A DNA stretch of 64,000 bases from Qipengyuania marincola (lineage in GTDB: Bacteria > Pseudomonadota > Alphaproteobacteria > Sphingomonadales > Sphingomonadaceae). Position 1 is the first letter of the stretch. Every line of letters starts with the position of its first letter. Below, piece after piece: positions 24,401 to 35,162 of this stretch. The notes under the pieces are model-generated. The model did no database searches. It was given only the letters and a program-made list of their open reading frames with translations, and had not been told where the DNA came from. Made by a program: the position numbers and the translations under genes. Location: contig NZ_JARULC010000002.1 in assembly GCF_029688625.1 (NCBI RefSeq), forward strand, positions 186,001-250,000. The letters run 5' to 3'.

Positions 24401-25921
24401 ATGGCCGACACCGATCTTCTCTTTCCCGCCGACGATTCGACCGAGGCGAAGCCCGCCAAGGGCACGCAACTGCCCGCCAACCTCGAGGCGGAAGCGGCCT
24501 TTCTCGGCGCGGTCCTGATCGATAACAAGGTCATCGAGGAACTGACCACACCACTGGTGCCGGCGCATTTTCATGAACCGGTGCACCAGCGCATCTACGA
24601 GCGGGTCCTGAAACTGCTCGACCGCAATTCGGTGGCAACGCCGGTCACGCTCAAGCCCTATTTCGAAAGCGACGAGGCGCTCAAGCAGCTTGGCGGCACG
24701 ATCTATCTCGCACAGTTGACGCAGGATGCGCAGGGCCTGCTGCACCCGCGCGAACTGGCCGAGCAAATCTACAGCCTCGCCCTGCTGCGCGAACTGGTGA
24801 GCGTCGGCCGCAACCTCGTCGAGGGCGCGCTCGACACATCGGACGAGGTCGAGCCGCTCAAGAAGATCGAACAGGCCGAGGCCGACCTCTACCGCGTGGC
24901 CGAGGGGGCCAGCACGGGGAGCGAGGCGCAGAGCTTCCGCACCGCAGCTTTCGGCGCGCTGCAGGTGGTGCAGGCGGCGATGAATTCGGGCGGGCGCTTT
25001 TCGGGCAAGACCACCGGGCTCGATACGATCAACGACAAGACCAGCGGCCTGCACAATTCGGACCTCGTGATCCTCGCCGGTCGCCCGGCCATGGGCAAGA
25101 CCTCGCTCGCCACCAATATCGCTTTCAATGCGGCATCGCGCCTGATGCGCGATGAGCGCGACGGGATCGACCGCGCTGATTCTCCCGGCGCGGGCGTCGC
25201 TTTCTTCAGCCTGGAAATGAGCGCCGACCAGCTGGCCACGCGTATTCTGGCCGAACAGGCGGAAATCTCGAGCGAGAAGCTGCGTTCGGGCAAGTTGAGC
25301 CGGGAGGAATTCCAGCGTCTCAGCTTCGCCAGTCAGGAACTGACCGACCTGCCACTCTACATCGACGACACGCCGGCGCTGACGATCGGTGCGCTGCGCA
25401 CGCGTGCCCGCCGCCTGAAGCGTCGCCATGACATCGGACTGGTAGTGGTCGACTACCTCCAGCTGCTACAGGGTTCGGGCCGGGCCAACGACAATCGCGT
25501 CAACGAGATTTCGGAGATCAGTCGCGGATTGAAAACCCTCGCCAAGGAATTGCACGTACCGGTGATCGCGCTGTCGCAGCTGTCACGTCAGGTCGAGCAA
25601 CGCGAGGACAAGCGGCCGCAGCTGGCCGACCTGCGAGAATCGGGCTCGATCGAGCAGGATGCCGACATGGTGTGGTTCATCTTTCGCGCCGAGTACTATC
25701 ACAACGCCACCAAGCCCGACACGCCGGACGAGACCTCGTCGGAAGAGGTGCGGATGAAATATGCCGAGTGGGAGGCCAAGCACCTGGAGCTGGTCAACAA
25801 GGCCACGCTGATCGTCGCCAAGCAGCGCCACGGTTCGACCGGCAATGTCCCGCTGCTGTTCCACAGCGAATATACGAAGTTCTCAAGCCCGGATGTGCGC
25901 AATTACGAGGATTACGACTGA
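24401..25921 (+). CDS. dnaB: Replicative DNA helicase DnaB
   Basis: Hexameric 5'-3' helicase of the replication fork. The 506-residue protein has the primase-binding N-terminal domain (about 20-150), a linker and the RecA-like domain with Walker A GRPAMGKTS (about 229-237), Walker B VVVDYLQLL and the ESGSIEQDADMV motif. An insert before FFSLEMS (about 248-266), seen in alphaproteobacterial DnaB, is present. Start ATG at MADTDLLF; the extended frame upstream is not family-like. Convergent with a lipoprotein gene, ends overlapping by ten bases. Confidence 0.96.
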   Translation: MADTDLLFPADDSTEAKPAKGTQLPANLEAEAAFLGAVLIDNKVIEELTTPLVPAHFHEPVHQRIYERVLKLLDRNSVATPVTLKPYFESDEALKQLGGTIYLAQLTQDAQGLLHPRELAEQIYSLALLRELVSVGRNLVEGALDTSDEVEPLKKIEQAEADLYRVAEGASTGSEAQSFRTAAFGALQVVQAAMNSGGRFSGKTTGLDTINDKTSGLHNSDLVILAGRPAMGKTSLATNIAFNAASRLMRDERDGIDRADSPGAGVAFFSLEMSADQLATRILAEQAEISSEKLRSGKLSREEFQRLSFASQELTDLPLYIDDTPALTIGALRTRARRLKRRHDIGLVVVDYLQLLQGSGRANDNRVNEISEISRGLKTLAKELHVPVIALSQLSRQVEQREDKRPQLADLRESGSIEQDADMVWFIFRAEYYHNATKPDTPDETSSEEVRMKYAEWEAKHLELVNKATLIVAKQRHGSTGNVPLLFHSEYTKFSSPDVRNYEDYD

Positions 25922-26484
25922 GCGGCTTCGCCAATCGAGTCGGGACCGCAATTGTAAATGCCTTCGACCGTGACGCTTTGCGCCCCGCGCCGCAAATTGA
26001 GGCTCCCGGTGAAATTCGGCTCTGCGACGACCGGCGCGGGTGTCTCGCGAACAGGCGCCGGAGAACGTACCTCCACTTCCACCGACAGGCCATCGGGACC
26101 CGAGAAACTCGCGCCACGGCTCAGCGTGTTGTAGCCGCCCTCGCCATCCATCTCGAGTTCGACCGGGCTGCCGTCGAGAACGACCAGCCCCTCGGCACTT
26201 TCGGCCGACACCGAATTGGCAGCCGCGGCGAGAAGGACGTCGTCGCCCCGGCGAAACACACAGCCGAGATCGGAAGTGAGGTTCGCTTCGCGCCGCATGC
26301 TCGCCTCCAGCACGCCGGGCACAAGACTGGTGCTCTCGCCTGCAAGCGGGCTTTCGGTTTCGGTTGCGGTCGGCGATACCGGGGCAAGGGCGTCGGTTTC
26401 GCTATCGTCTACCGGCTCGGCACAGGCCGCGAGCAGCGCTATCGGCGCCATGAAAATCAGGGCGGTTTCGCGTGTCTTGGTCAT
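25912..26484 (-). CDS. Predicted lipoprotein of unknown function
   Basis: A 190-residue protein with a short hydrophobic leader and lipobox LAAC (Cys about residue 21), followed by an acidic, serine/threonine-rich linker (about 22-50) and a beta-rich domain ending near the C-terminal YNCGPDS. Two cysteines in the mature domain could pair. No family recognised. The start is at MTKTRETALIF; longer upstream ATGs are rejected because they add unlikely basic sequence overlapping the phospholipase gene. Its last ten bases overlap the end of dnaB. Confidence 0.65.
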   Translation of the reverse strand: MTKTRETALIFMAPIALLAACAEPVDDSETDALAPVSPTATETESPLAGESTSLVPGVLEASMRREANLTSDLGCVFRRGDDVLLAAAANSVSAESAEGLVVLDGSPVELEMDGEGGYNTLSRGASFSGPDGLSVEVEVRSPAPVRETPAPVVAEPNFTGSLNLRRGAQSVTVEGIYNCGPDSIGEAAQS

Positions 26485-26528
26485 GAGACTGCTACGCTTC
26501 GTCGCGTCATCTCGTTCCAAGCGACGCG

Positions 26529-27719
26529 TCATAGCCCCAGATTCAGCCGCCGCGCGACATTGTAGTCCACCACGGCGACGAGGAACCAGCTGAGGTTCCA
26601 GCGCATGCGGTTCCACAAGGTCGAGTGGCGGCGGTGCTCTTCCATCGTGATGCGTTTGGAGGCCTTGTGATGGCGGCCGATGAATTGCCGCATCCGGTCG
26701 GCGAATGCGGCGTCCTCGATCCGCAACATCAGTTCCAGGTTCACGTAAAGGCTGCGCATGTCGAAATTGGCGCTACCGATATAAACCGCATCGTCGATCA
26801 CGAGCAGCTTCATATGCAGCTTGGTCGGGCGGAATTCCCAGATCCTGGCATTATTGCTCAGCAGGTAGTGGTATAGCGATCGGGTTGCACCGATCGTTGC
26901 GCCATTGTCCGATTTCGCCGCCATGACCAGTCGTGCCTCGCCCCGCAGGGCAATGTCGCCGATCCGGCGGAGCATTTTCTTCGATGGCGAAAAATAGGCC
27001 ATCACCATGTCGAGCCTGTCGCCCTTTTCAAGGTCCTCGGCCACACAGCGCGCCCAGCTCGACAGGCCTTTGGTCGGGCCGCCAATCAGCAGCCTGACAG
27101 GGCCCTTCGGCGGGTTCCAGCGCGTGACCTTGCGCACGATCGCACGGAACTGCGCGCGCGGTTGCCCGACCCAATCCGCAAGCTCTTCCCACCAGGCGAG
27201 CAGCTGGTCGACGGCAGGGCCTTCTAGCTTGACGCCAAGGTCGTGCCAGCCATCGGCCTCCGGCGCGTCGAAATAGGCTCGCTCGATATTGAAACCGCCG
27301 ATCATCGCCACCTTCTCGTCGACGATGACCATTTTCTGGTGGTTGCGGATAAGGGCGCGGCGCGACCATTTCGCCATGAAGCGGCGGTATTCTCCGCCCG
27401 CCTCGACCAGCGGCTCGAAGAAGCCCTCGCCCACGTCCTCGCCGAAACTGTCGACTGTCAGCGTGACCGCCACCCCGCGGTGAAGCGCCTCGACCAGGGC
27501 ATCGCGCACTTCGAAACCGACCTCGTCATCGACGAACATGTAGTAGAACAGGCGCAGCGATGCCGTGGCGCTGCCGATGAGCTCCAGCAACGCATCCAGC
27601 CGGTCGCTACCGGCGGGGTAAATGGTGAAGCGATTGCCCTGAGCACTGATCTCGAACGGCGCTTCGTCCTGCCAGTCCGCCTCGGAAGCGTCGGGCGCGT
27701 AAAGATAATTATCTGCCAT
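26529..27719 (-). CDS. Phospholipase D-like (cardiolipin synthase-type) protein
   Basis: A 396-residue protein with two HKD motifs: HQKMVIVDEKVAMIGGFN in the first half (about 126-143) and HMKLLVIDDAVYIGSANFD in the second (about 302-320), each with His, Lys and Asp spaced as in PLD enzymes. It resembles bacterial cardiolipin synthases but lacks the usual paired N-terminal transmembrane helices, so it may act as a soluble or peripheral phosphatidyltransferase or phosphodiesterase. The ATG has AGGGGGA immediately upstream. Divergent from rpoZ. Confidence 0.88.
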   Translation of the reverse strand: MADNYLYAPDASEADWQDEAPFEISAQGNRFTIYPAGSDRLDALLELIGSATASLRLFYYMFVDDEVGFEVRDALVEALHRGVAVTLTVDSFGEDVGEGFFEPLVEAGGEYRRFMAKWSRRALIRNHQKMVIVDEKVAMIGGFNIERAYFDAPEADGWHDLGVKLEGPAVDQLLAWWEELADWVGQPRAQFRAIVRKVTRWNPPKGPVRLLIGGPTKGLSSWARCVAEDLEKGDRLDMVMAYFSPSKKMLRRIGDIALRGEARLVMAAKSDNGATIGATRSLYHYLLSNNARIWEFRPTKLHMKLLVIDDAVYIGSANFDMRSLYVNLELMLRIEDAAFADRMRQFIGRHHKASKRITMEEHRRHSTLWNRMRWNLSWFLVAVVDYNVARRLNLGL

Positions 27720-27760
27720 TCCCCCTGCGCTTACTGGCGTGCGCGCGGCGGCGCAAATCC

Positions 27761-27789
27761 TTGACGCAAACGGCCTTGCCCCCTATGTC
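27761..27789 (+). promoter_or_regulatory. Candidate promoter of rpoZ
   Basis: TTGACG (27761-27766) and TATGTC (27784-27789) are separated by 17 bases, about 43 bases before the rpoZ ATG. One of the clearest sigma-70-like promoters in the window. Confidence 0.6.
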
Positions 27790-27831
27790 GCGCGCTTTCC
27801 CGGATTCTATTGAATTGCATCGGAGTGCCCC

Positions 27832-28176
27832 ATGGCGCGCGTTACTGTCGAAGATTGCGTAGACAAGGTTCCCAACCGTTTCGATCTCGTCCTGCTGGCT
27901 GCCCAGCGGGCGCGTGAGATCTCGGGCGGCGCCGAGCTGACCGTCGATCGCGACCGCGACAAGAACCCGGTCGTCGCCCTGCGCGAAATCGCCGAGCAAA
28001 CGATCAAGCCCAAGGACCTGCAGGAAGCTGCCGTCACCAACCTGCAGAAGATCCTGCCGGATGACGATGACGAAATCGATGAGGTCGGCTCGCTCAGCCA
28101 GTCGGCGGAAGCCCTGCGGATCACCGCATCGGCGCCGACCCGCTCGACCTCGATCGGGGCCGACTACGAAGGCTAG
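27832..28176 (+). CDS. rpoZ: DNA-directed RNA polymerase omega subunit
   Basis: Small subunit that stabilises RNA polymerase assembly and contributes to the ppGpp site. The 114-residue protein opens with [30 protein letters not shown], the conserved core, and has the alphaproteobacterial C-terminal extension (about 65-114, acidic [11 protein letters not shown]). GGAG precedes the ATG at seven bases. It is followed by an excellent terminator. Often beside spoT in other genera; here it stands alone. Confidence 0.96.
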   Translation: MARVTVEDCVDKVPNRFDLVLLAAQRAREISGGAELTVDRDRDKNPVVALREIAEQTIKPKDLQEAAVTNLQKILPDDDDEIDEVGSLSQSAEALRITASAPTRSTSIGADYEG

Positions 28177-28199
28177 TCCTGCGCGACCCGAACATCATT

Positions 28200-28231
28200 A
28201 AGGGCCGCTCCTTTCGAGGAGCGGCCCTTTT
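28200..28231 (+). terminator. Rho-independent terminator with UUCG loop
   Basis: A perfect 13-base stem (AAGGGCCGCTCCT / AGGAGCGGCCCTT) closed by a TTCG tetraloop and followed by TTTT. It lies 24 bases after rpoZ; the minus-strand copy would serve the convergent DUF3072 gene. Confidence 0.9.
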
Positions 28232-28239
28232 GATATCTG

Positions 28240-28473
28240 CTACCGGCCCCGTCCGGTTTTGCCCTGCAGCTCGTCGATCATCTTGGACGCGTCGGCCTTG
28301 GTCAGATCGGGATCATACCGGTCGGGGCAGCCGGCTTCCTCGCACAAGGTCTTGAGATAGCTCGCTTGTGCGCCGGTCATGCGCTCATCGCCGGTGGTCC
28401 AATTGTCCGGAGCCTTTTCGGCATTCGACACCGGATCGGTCTTGGGTCGCTCGCTGGGTTTGGTGGCGGTCAT
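28240..28473 (-). CDS. DUF3072 domain-containing protein
   Basis: A 77-residue soluble protein; the C-terminal half reads MTGAQASYLKTLCEEAGCPDRYDPDLTKADASKMIDELQGKTG, the DUF3072 pattern, with a disordered charged N-terminal half. Function unknown; proteins of this family are often induced in stress or stationary phase in proteobacteria, which is background only. GAAGGAG eight bases before the ATG is a strong binding site. Confidence 0.8.
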   Translation of the reverse strand: MTATKPSERPKTDPVSNAEKAPDNWTTGDERMTGAQASYLKTLCEEAGCPDRYDPDLTKADASKMIDELQGKTGRGR

Positions 28474-28587
28474 GGTAAAATCTCCTTCATCGATACCAAC
28501 TCATTTGTTCATTTTATGTTCCGGTCGAACAAGGGGCGTGACGCCGCGGCGGCCTTCGCATAGGTTCCGGTCCGAGGAGGTGGGCGC

Positions 28588-29676
28588 GTGAGCGAGATTG
28601 GCGAAGCATTGGGCACCGCAGTCGAAGGCGGTTTGTTCGCCCGGGCCATCGACCGGGGGAGCCGGGGCTCGCGCGACACGGCAGAACTCGTCGAGGGGCA
28701 CTTCGCCGAGGGCGCCTGCCTCAATTGCGGCACCGATCTTGTCGGCCCGCATTGCCACGCATGCGGACAGAAGGCGCATCTGCACAGGACGCTGGGCGCC
28801 TTCTTGCACGATTTGATCCACGGCGCCCTGCACCTGGAAGGCAGGACGTGGAAAACGCTACCCTTGCTCATTCGCAAGCGGGGCGAACTTACCCGACGCT
28901 ATATCGATGGAGAGCGCGCGCGGTTCGTGTCGCCAATGGCGCTGTTTCTCTTTGCCATTTTCCTGATGTTCGCCGTGTTCCAGCTGGCGGGCATCTCGAC
29001 CCCGACCGATGTCCAGGCGACTTCGCCAGCGGAGATAGGGGAGCGGCTCGACGCGGCCAAGGCTGAAGCAAGGGACGATGTCGAGCAGCAGCGCGCCCGG
29101 CTCGACGCGCTGGAGCCCGGCGACGCGGCACGTGCAGAAGCACAAGCGCGGCTGGAAGAACTCGAACAGACCTATGAAGCGATCGAGACGACCGAGGCAT
29201 TTACTCTGGGGCAGACGGTCGAGGACGGGATCGATCAGGGAACCGGGATCGCCTTTGTCGATGCGGGGATTCAGAAATGGCGCAAGAACCCGGGGCTCAT
29301 GCTCTACAAATTGCAGACCAATTTTTACAAGTTCAGCTGGCTCCTGATCCCCCTGTCCATTCCCTTCGTGTGGCTGCTCTTCGCCTGGAAACGCCGGTTC
29401 AAGGCCTACGATCACGCAATCTTCGTGACCTATTCACTAAGCTTCATGACCCTGCTGATCCTCGCGCTGACGTTGCTGGGCCTGGCCGGGCTCGATGCAT
29501 CCGTGCTTGCTCTGGCCACCATCTTCATCCCCCCGATCCACATCTACAAGCATCTGCGCGGCGCCTATGACCTGAGTCGCTTTTCGGCGGTATGGCGCCT
29601 CGGTATCCTGAGCGTCTTCATCATCGTGATCCTGACGCTGTTCCTGCAGGCCTTGCTCGTTCTGGGCGCCTTCTGA
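28588..29676 (+). CDS. DUF3667 membrane protein
   Basis: A 362-residue protein with a zinc-ribbon-like CLNCGTDLVGPHCHACGQ near the N-terminus (about 44-61), then one transmembrane helix (about 114-135), a coiled, charged stretch (about 150-200, rich in Glu, Ala and Arg) and a cluster of helices after residue 250. This is the layout of DUF3667, whose function is unknown. Start GTG, with GAGGAGG seven bases upstream. It stands alone, facing a convergent lipoprotein gene. Confidence 0.85.
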   Translation: MSEIGEALGTAVEGGLFARAIDRGSRGSRDTAELVEGHFAEGACLNCGTDLVGPHCHACGQKAHLHRTLGAFLHDLIHGALHLEGRTWKTLPLLIRKRGELTRRYIDGERARFVSPMALFLFAIFLMFAVFQLAGISTPTDVQATSPAEIGERLDAAKAEARDDVEQQRARLDALEPGDAARAEAQARLEELEQTYEAIETTEAFTLGQTVEDGIDQGTGIAFVDAGIQKWRKNPGLMLYKLQTNFYKFSWLLIPLSIPFVWLLFAWKRRFKAYDHAIFVTYSLSFMTLLILALTLLGLAGLDASVLALATIFIPPIHIYKHLRGAYDLSRFSAVWRLGILSVFIIVILTLFLQALLVLGAF

Positions 29677-29697
29677 GCAATTGAGCCAAGCAGCGCG

Positions 29698-29716
29698 CGC
29701 CCGCTAATCGCGGGCG
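29698..29716. terminator. Short hairpin between convergent genes
   Basis: CGCCCGC and GCGGGCG with a 5-base loop, spanning the minus-strand stop codon and 22 bases after the plus-strand stop. No U-run. Confidence 0.35.
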
Positions 29717-29985
29717 GGCTCGCCGCCGGTAACCGGTGCCGGGCCCGGCTCCTCGGTATCGCCTGCCTCCAAATCGTCGCGCAGTTCGGCCGCGCCCTTG
29801 CTGACCGCATCAGCGGCGTCGATCGCGCCCTCCTCGATCGCTTCGCCGGCAACTTCGAGGTTGGCCAGTGCATCGTCTTCCGCAAGATCGATCGTCTGCG
29901 CCGCATCTGACTGGGTCTGCTCCGAACAGGCGGACATGCCCGCAAGTGCGAGGGCGGACAGGCTGGCGACGGCAACACGCTTCAT
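29704..29985 (-). CDS. Small acidic lipoprotein
   Basis: A 93-residue predicted lipoprotein (leader MKRVAVASLSALALAGMSAC, Cys about residue 20) with a short, strongly acidic, alanine-rich mature part that looks helical and disordered (TIDLAEDDALANLEVAGEAIEEGAIDAADAV). No family recognised. The size and lipid anchor recall entericidin-like or spacer lipoproteins, but this is a guess. Convergent with the DUF3667 gene. Confidence 0.65.
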   Translation of the reverse strand: MKRVAVASLSALALAGMSACSEQTQSDAAQTIDLAEDDALANLEVAGEAIEEGAIDAADAVSKGAAELRDDLEAGDTEEPGPAPVTGGEPARD

Positions 29986-30059
29986 GGCGGTGATCCTCGT
30001 AGTTGGGGGTCTCGATCTTGCCTAACGCGCGAGACGAGCGAAGCGTTTCGCCTACCGGC

Positions 30060-30443
30060 TCAACGGCATGGATATTCTCGGATCAGGGCAGCGCGCCAGG
30101 CTTGCGCCAGCGACATCTTGCGACGCTCGCTTTCCGGCACTGCGCCGAGCATGGTGACGACTTGCTTTGCGCCCAGACCCTTCTTGCGCTGCGCCTCGCT
30201 CACGCAATAGAGCGGTTGTCCCCTGCTGGTGGCCACCTCGTTCTCTGCCTTGGCAAGTTCCGCCGCGGCGCGAAGCTGCGCCATGCGAGGCTTTGTACGC
30301 TTGTCGAACATCGCCCGCACGCCCTTGTCCATCAACTGCTGTGCATCGGAGTAGAAGGCCTGCGCGTTCACATCGGCGGGCGATGCCGATGCCGATGTGG
30401 CGATGGCGATCACGCCGATGCCGGCGAGAATGGTCTTTCGCAT
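30060..30443 (-). CDS. Small exported protein of unknown function
   Basis: A 127-residue protein with a signal peptide (MRKTILAGIGVIAIATSASA) and an all-helical mature domain with two cysteines, one in LYCVSEAQRKK and one at the very end (REYPCR). Relatives appear in sphingomonads without a known role. Its GGAG ribosome binding site lies inside the 3' arm of a perfect hairpin just before the ATG (separate entry), so its translation may be controlled or limited. It follows ftsH on the same strand. Confidence 0.65.
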   Translation of the reverse strand: MRKTILAGIGVIAIATSASASPADVNAQAFYSDAQQLMDKGVRAMFDKRTKPRMAQLRAAAELAKAENEVATSRGQPLYCVSEAQRKKGLGAKQVVTMLGAVPESERRKMSLAQAWRAALIREYPCR

Positions 30444-30446
30444 GAA

Positions 30447-30480
30447 GAAGGCTCCGTCCCAATTAAGAGACGGAGCCTTC
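30447..30480 (-). promoter_or_regulatory. Hairpin covering the ribosome binding site
   Basis: GAAGGCTCCGTC and GACGGAGCCTTC form a perfect 12-base inverted repeat with a 10-base loop between ftsH and the next gene. On the minus-strand transcript the 3' arm carries GGAG about six bases before the ATG. It may be an ftsH terminator (no U-run) or an SD-sequestering element. Confidence 0.6.
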
Positions 30481-30515
30481 TATGATGCAGGCTGAATGGG
30501 GGATAAACGCTCGGA

Positions 30516-32474
<1,959 letters not shown>

Positions 32475-32499
32475 GCGCGGAGTCCTTTCATCGCCCCGT

Positions 32500-32527
32500 A
32501 ATGTAGGAGTGCCGCGGTGAATGGCAA
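32500..32527 (-). promoter_or_regulatory. Candidate promoter of ftsH
   Basis: On the minus strand TTGCCA (32522-32527) and TACATT (32500-32505) are 16 bases apart, 26 bases before the ftsH ATG. Confidence 0.4.
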
Positions 32528-32555
32528 GTTGACCGGGCAGACGATAATTTCGTTG

Positions 32556-33212
32556 TCAGGCAGCGACGCGCTCGATCAGCGGTGCCTTCAGGGCCATCCC
32601 GCCACCCCCCTCACCCTCGTCGGAGGAATAATAGTAGTATGTGCCGCCCGCGAGCGCGGCGACGGCCAGCAGCATCGCGACCAGCATCACCACACCATCG
32701 CGCACGGTCAGCGCCAGTCCGATGCTGGCGATCGCAAGCATCGGTCCGCTGCTGGCGAAGGGCAGGAATTCGAGCGGCGGCACCGTAAGACAGAGCAGGA
32801 TTACGACAGCGGCAGCGACGCGCAGCCACACGCCTTCGGTCAGGCGTTCCAGCCGGCCATGGCTGTGCTCGTCCAGCCAGTGTGCGATGCCGCGCAGCTT
32901 GCCGATGCCCTTGTGCAATTTGCGGCTTTCCACCGAGCGATCCTGCAGCCACTGCGGCAACCAGATGTGCTCCTTGCCGAGGAGGAGTTGCACGGCGATC
33001 AGCGCGATCACGACAGCGAGAAAGGTAGGAATGCCGGGAATGCCGCCGACAGGTGTCAGCTCGAGCAGGGCGGGAAGCATGATGAAAGGGCCGAAGCTGC
33101 GCCCGCCGAAATCATCGAGCACATCGCCGATCCTGACCTTCTCGCCATTGGCGGCAAGATCGTCCAGTTCGCCCAGCACATCCTCGACGCTTTCGGGCTC
33201 ATGCTTGCTCAT
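32556..33212 (-). CDS. ExoD-like exopolysaccharide synthesis protein
   Basis: A 218-residue integral membrane protein of the ExoD family (Rhizobium exopolysaccharide and alkali tolerance). The conserved FGPFIMLPALLELTPVGGIPGIPTF opens the domain (about 38-62), several hydrophobic helices follow, and a basic amphipathic region RKLHKGIGKLRGIAHWLDEH separates two groups of helices. The start is decided by GAGGAG placed six bases before MSKHE; an ATG two codons earlier abuts that site. The molecular role of the family is not settled. Confidence 0.82.
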   Translation of the reverse strand: MSKHEPESVEDVLGELDDLAANGEKVRIGDVLDDFGGRSFGPFIMLPALLELTPVGGIPGIPTFLAVVIALIAVQLLLGKEHIWLPQWLQDRSVESRKLHKGIGKLRGIAHWLDEHSHGRLERLTEGVWLRVAAAVVILLCLTVPPLEFLPFASSGPMLAIASIGLALTVRDGVVMLVAMLLAVAALAGGTYYYYSSDEGEGGGGMALKAPLIERVAA

Positions 33213-33263
33213 GCGCATCTCCTCGGAAAGGGAAACGCACGACTGCGACAAAGGTTGTTTTGC

Positions 33264-33716
33264 CTAGCCTGCCGCCTTGGCCAGCAGGGCTGAACGTTCA
33301 CAGCGACACACGACCTCGCCGCGCTGGTTGATCGCTTCGTGCACGAAAGTGACGATGCCGCTGTCGGGCCGCGACTTGCTTTCGCGCAGTGCGACGACCT
33401 CGCTCGTCGCGTGCAGCGTATCGCCGATGAACACCGGCTTGGGCATGACCAGCTTGTCATAGCCGAGATTGGCCACGAGTGTGCCGAGCGTCGTGTCACC
33501 AACGGAAAGCCCCACCATCAGCGAGAACGTGAAGGTCCCGTTGACAAGGATCTGCCCGAACTCGCTCGCCTTCGCCGCTTCGACATCGAGATGAAGCGGC
33601 TGCGGATTGTGAGTCATGGTCGTGAAGAGGAGATTGTCCGTTTCGGTGACGGTGCGCCGGATCTCGTGTTCGATCCGGTCGCCCACCTGCCATTCGTCGA
33701 AATGCCGGCCCGCCAT
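33264..33716 (-). CDS. MaoC-family dehydratase
   Basis: A 150-residue hot-dog-fold protein of the MaoC type, probably an (R)-specific enoyl-CoA hydratase or a related CoA-thioester dehydratase. The domain opens [24 protein letters not shown] and contains the catalytic-type segment [26 protein letters not shown], where Asp/His or equivalent residues act. It lies immediately downstream of the aldehyde dehydrogenase with stop and start overlapping by one base (TGATG), as part of a CoA-thioester operon. Exact substrate unknown. Confidence 0.88.
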   Translation of the reverse strand: MAGRHFDEWQVGDRIEHEIRRTVTETDNLLFTTMTHNPQPLHLDVEAAKASEFGQILVNGTFTFSLMVGLSVGDTTLGTLVANLGYDKLVMPKPVFIGDTLHATSEVVALRESKSRPDSGIVTFVHEAINQRGEVVCRCERSALLAKAAG

Positions 33717-35134
33717 CAGCTATGCCCCATGACGGCTTTCACTTCGAGGAAATCGTGGAAGCCCCACTCGCCCCATTCGCGGCCATTGCCCGACTTCTTG
33801 TAACCGCCGAAGGCCGCATTCATGTCGTAGCCGCCGTTGATCGCGACGCGGCCGGCGCGGATGCGCTTGGCAAGCCGGCGAGCGGTTTCGATGTCCTCGC
33901 CCATGATCGCGCTGGCGAGCCCGTATTCGGTATCGTTGGCGATGCGAATGGCATCGTCGTAGTCCTCGTAACCGAGGATGCAGAGGACGGGGCCGAAGAT
34001 TTCCTCGCGCGCGATGGTCATGTCGTTGTCGACATCGGCGAAGACGGTCGGCTTGACGTAGTGGCCGGTCTCCAACCCCTCGGGCTTGCCGGGGCCGCCT
34101 GCGACCAGCGTGGCGCCTTCCTCGATGCCTTTCTCGATCAGGCCCTGAATCTTGTCGAACTGCGTGCGCGAGACGACCGGCCCGATGGTGGCATTGCCCT
34201 TGGGATCGCCGGGGATCACGCCCTCGGCGGCTTCCTTGGCGGCTGCTTTCGCCTCCTCCATGCGCGCATGCGGCACCAGCATGCGGCTCGGTGCCGTGCA
34301 GGTCTGGCCAGAATTGCCCATCATTGCGGTAGTGCCCTTCATCACCGACTGGGTGAAAGCGTTGTCGTCGAGCACGATGTTCGGGCTCTTGCCGCCCAGT
34401 TCCTGCGCCACGCGTTTGACTGTGTCGGCAGCGTTCTTGGCGATGAGGACACCCGCACGGGTCGACCCGGTGAAGCTGACCATATCGATATCGGGATGGC
34501 CGCTGATCGCTTCGCCCACGCCCGGCCCGTCGCCGTTGACTAGGTTGAAGACGCCCGCCGGCACGCCCGCCGCATCCATGATCTCGGCGAAGATATAGGC
34601 GTTGAACGGCGCGATTTCCGAAGGCTTCAGCACCATCGTGTTGCCGGTCGCCAGCGCGGGGAAAACCTTGCAGGCGATCTGGTTCAGTGGCCAGTTCCAC
34701 GGGGTGATCATGCCGACCACACCGATCGGCTCCCAGACATGCAGCGTCGGGCCGTCCTGCCGCTCGAATGCGAAGCCCTCGAGCACTTCGATGGCCTTCG
34801 CGCAGTGCCCCGCGAGCAGGCCGACATGCGGGCCATTGGCGAGGCTCATCGGCGCGCCCATTTCGTCGCTAACGGCTGTGGCGAGCTCTTCCTTGCGGTT
34901 TTCAATCTCGGCCTGGATTGCGTGTAGCAGCGTGAGCCGCTCTTCCTTGCTCGTTTGCGAGAAGCTCTCGAATGCGCGGCGCGCGGCGGCCACGGCCTTG
35001 TCGACATCGGCCTTGGTGCCGAAGCTGATGTGGCCGATGGTTTCCTCGGTCGCCGGGTTCTCGACGGGCTGGGTGTTTTCCGTGACCGGGTCGACCCACT
35101 GGCCATCGATGTAGAAATTGGTGAAGTCGCGCAT
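33716..35134 (-). CDS. NAD(P)+-dependent aldehyde dehydrogenase
   Basis: A 472-residue member of the aldehyde dehydrogenase superfamily. The glutamate-containing ELGGKSPN (about 250) and the catalytic cysteine in NSGQTC (about 285) are intact, as is PWNWPLN near 150 and the FTGSTRAG motif near 226. The start is fixed by AGAGGAG nine bases before MRDFTNFY; a long in-frame upstream extension is not family-like. It follows the CoA-transferase-like gene after 28 bases. In context it may oxidise an aldehyde formed in lipid or isoprenoid breakdown. Confidence 0.93.
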   Translation of the reverse strand: MRDFTNFYIDGQWVDPVTENTQPVENPATEETIGHISFGTKADVDKAVAAARRAFESFSQTSKEERLTLLHAIQAEIENRKEELATAVSDEMGAPMSLANGPHVGLLAGHCAKAIEVLEGFAFERQDGPTLHVWEPIGVVGMITPWNWPLNQIACKVFPALATGNTMVLKPSEIAPFNAYIFAEIMDAAGVPAGVFNLVNGDGPGVGEAISGHPDIDMVSFTGSTRAGVLIAKNAADTVKRVAQELGGKSPNIVLDDNAFTQSVMKGTTAMMGNSGQTCTAPSRMLVPHARMEEAKAAAKEAAEGVIPGDPKGNATIGPVVSRTQFDKIQGLIEKGIEEGATLVAGGPGKPEGLETGHYVKPTVFADVDNDMTIAREEIFGPVLCILGYEDYDDAIRIANDTEYGLASAIMGEDIETARRLAKRIRAGRVAINGGYDMNAAFGGYKKSGNGREWGEWGFHDFLEVKAVMGHS

Positions 35135-35162
35135 GGGGGTATCTCCTCTATGCGCGCAGCCA

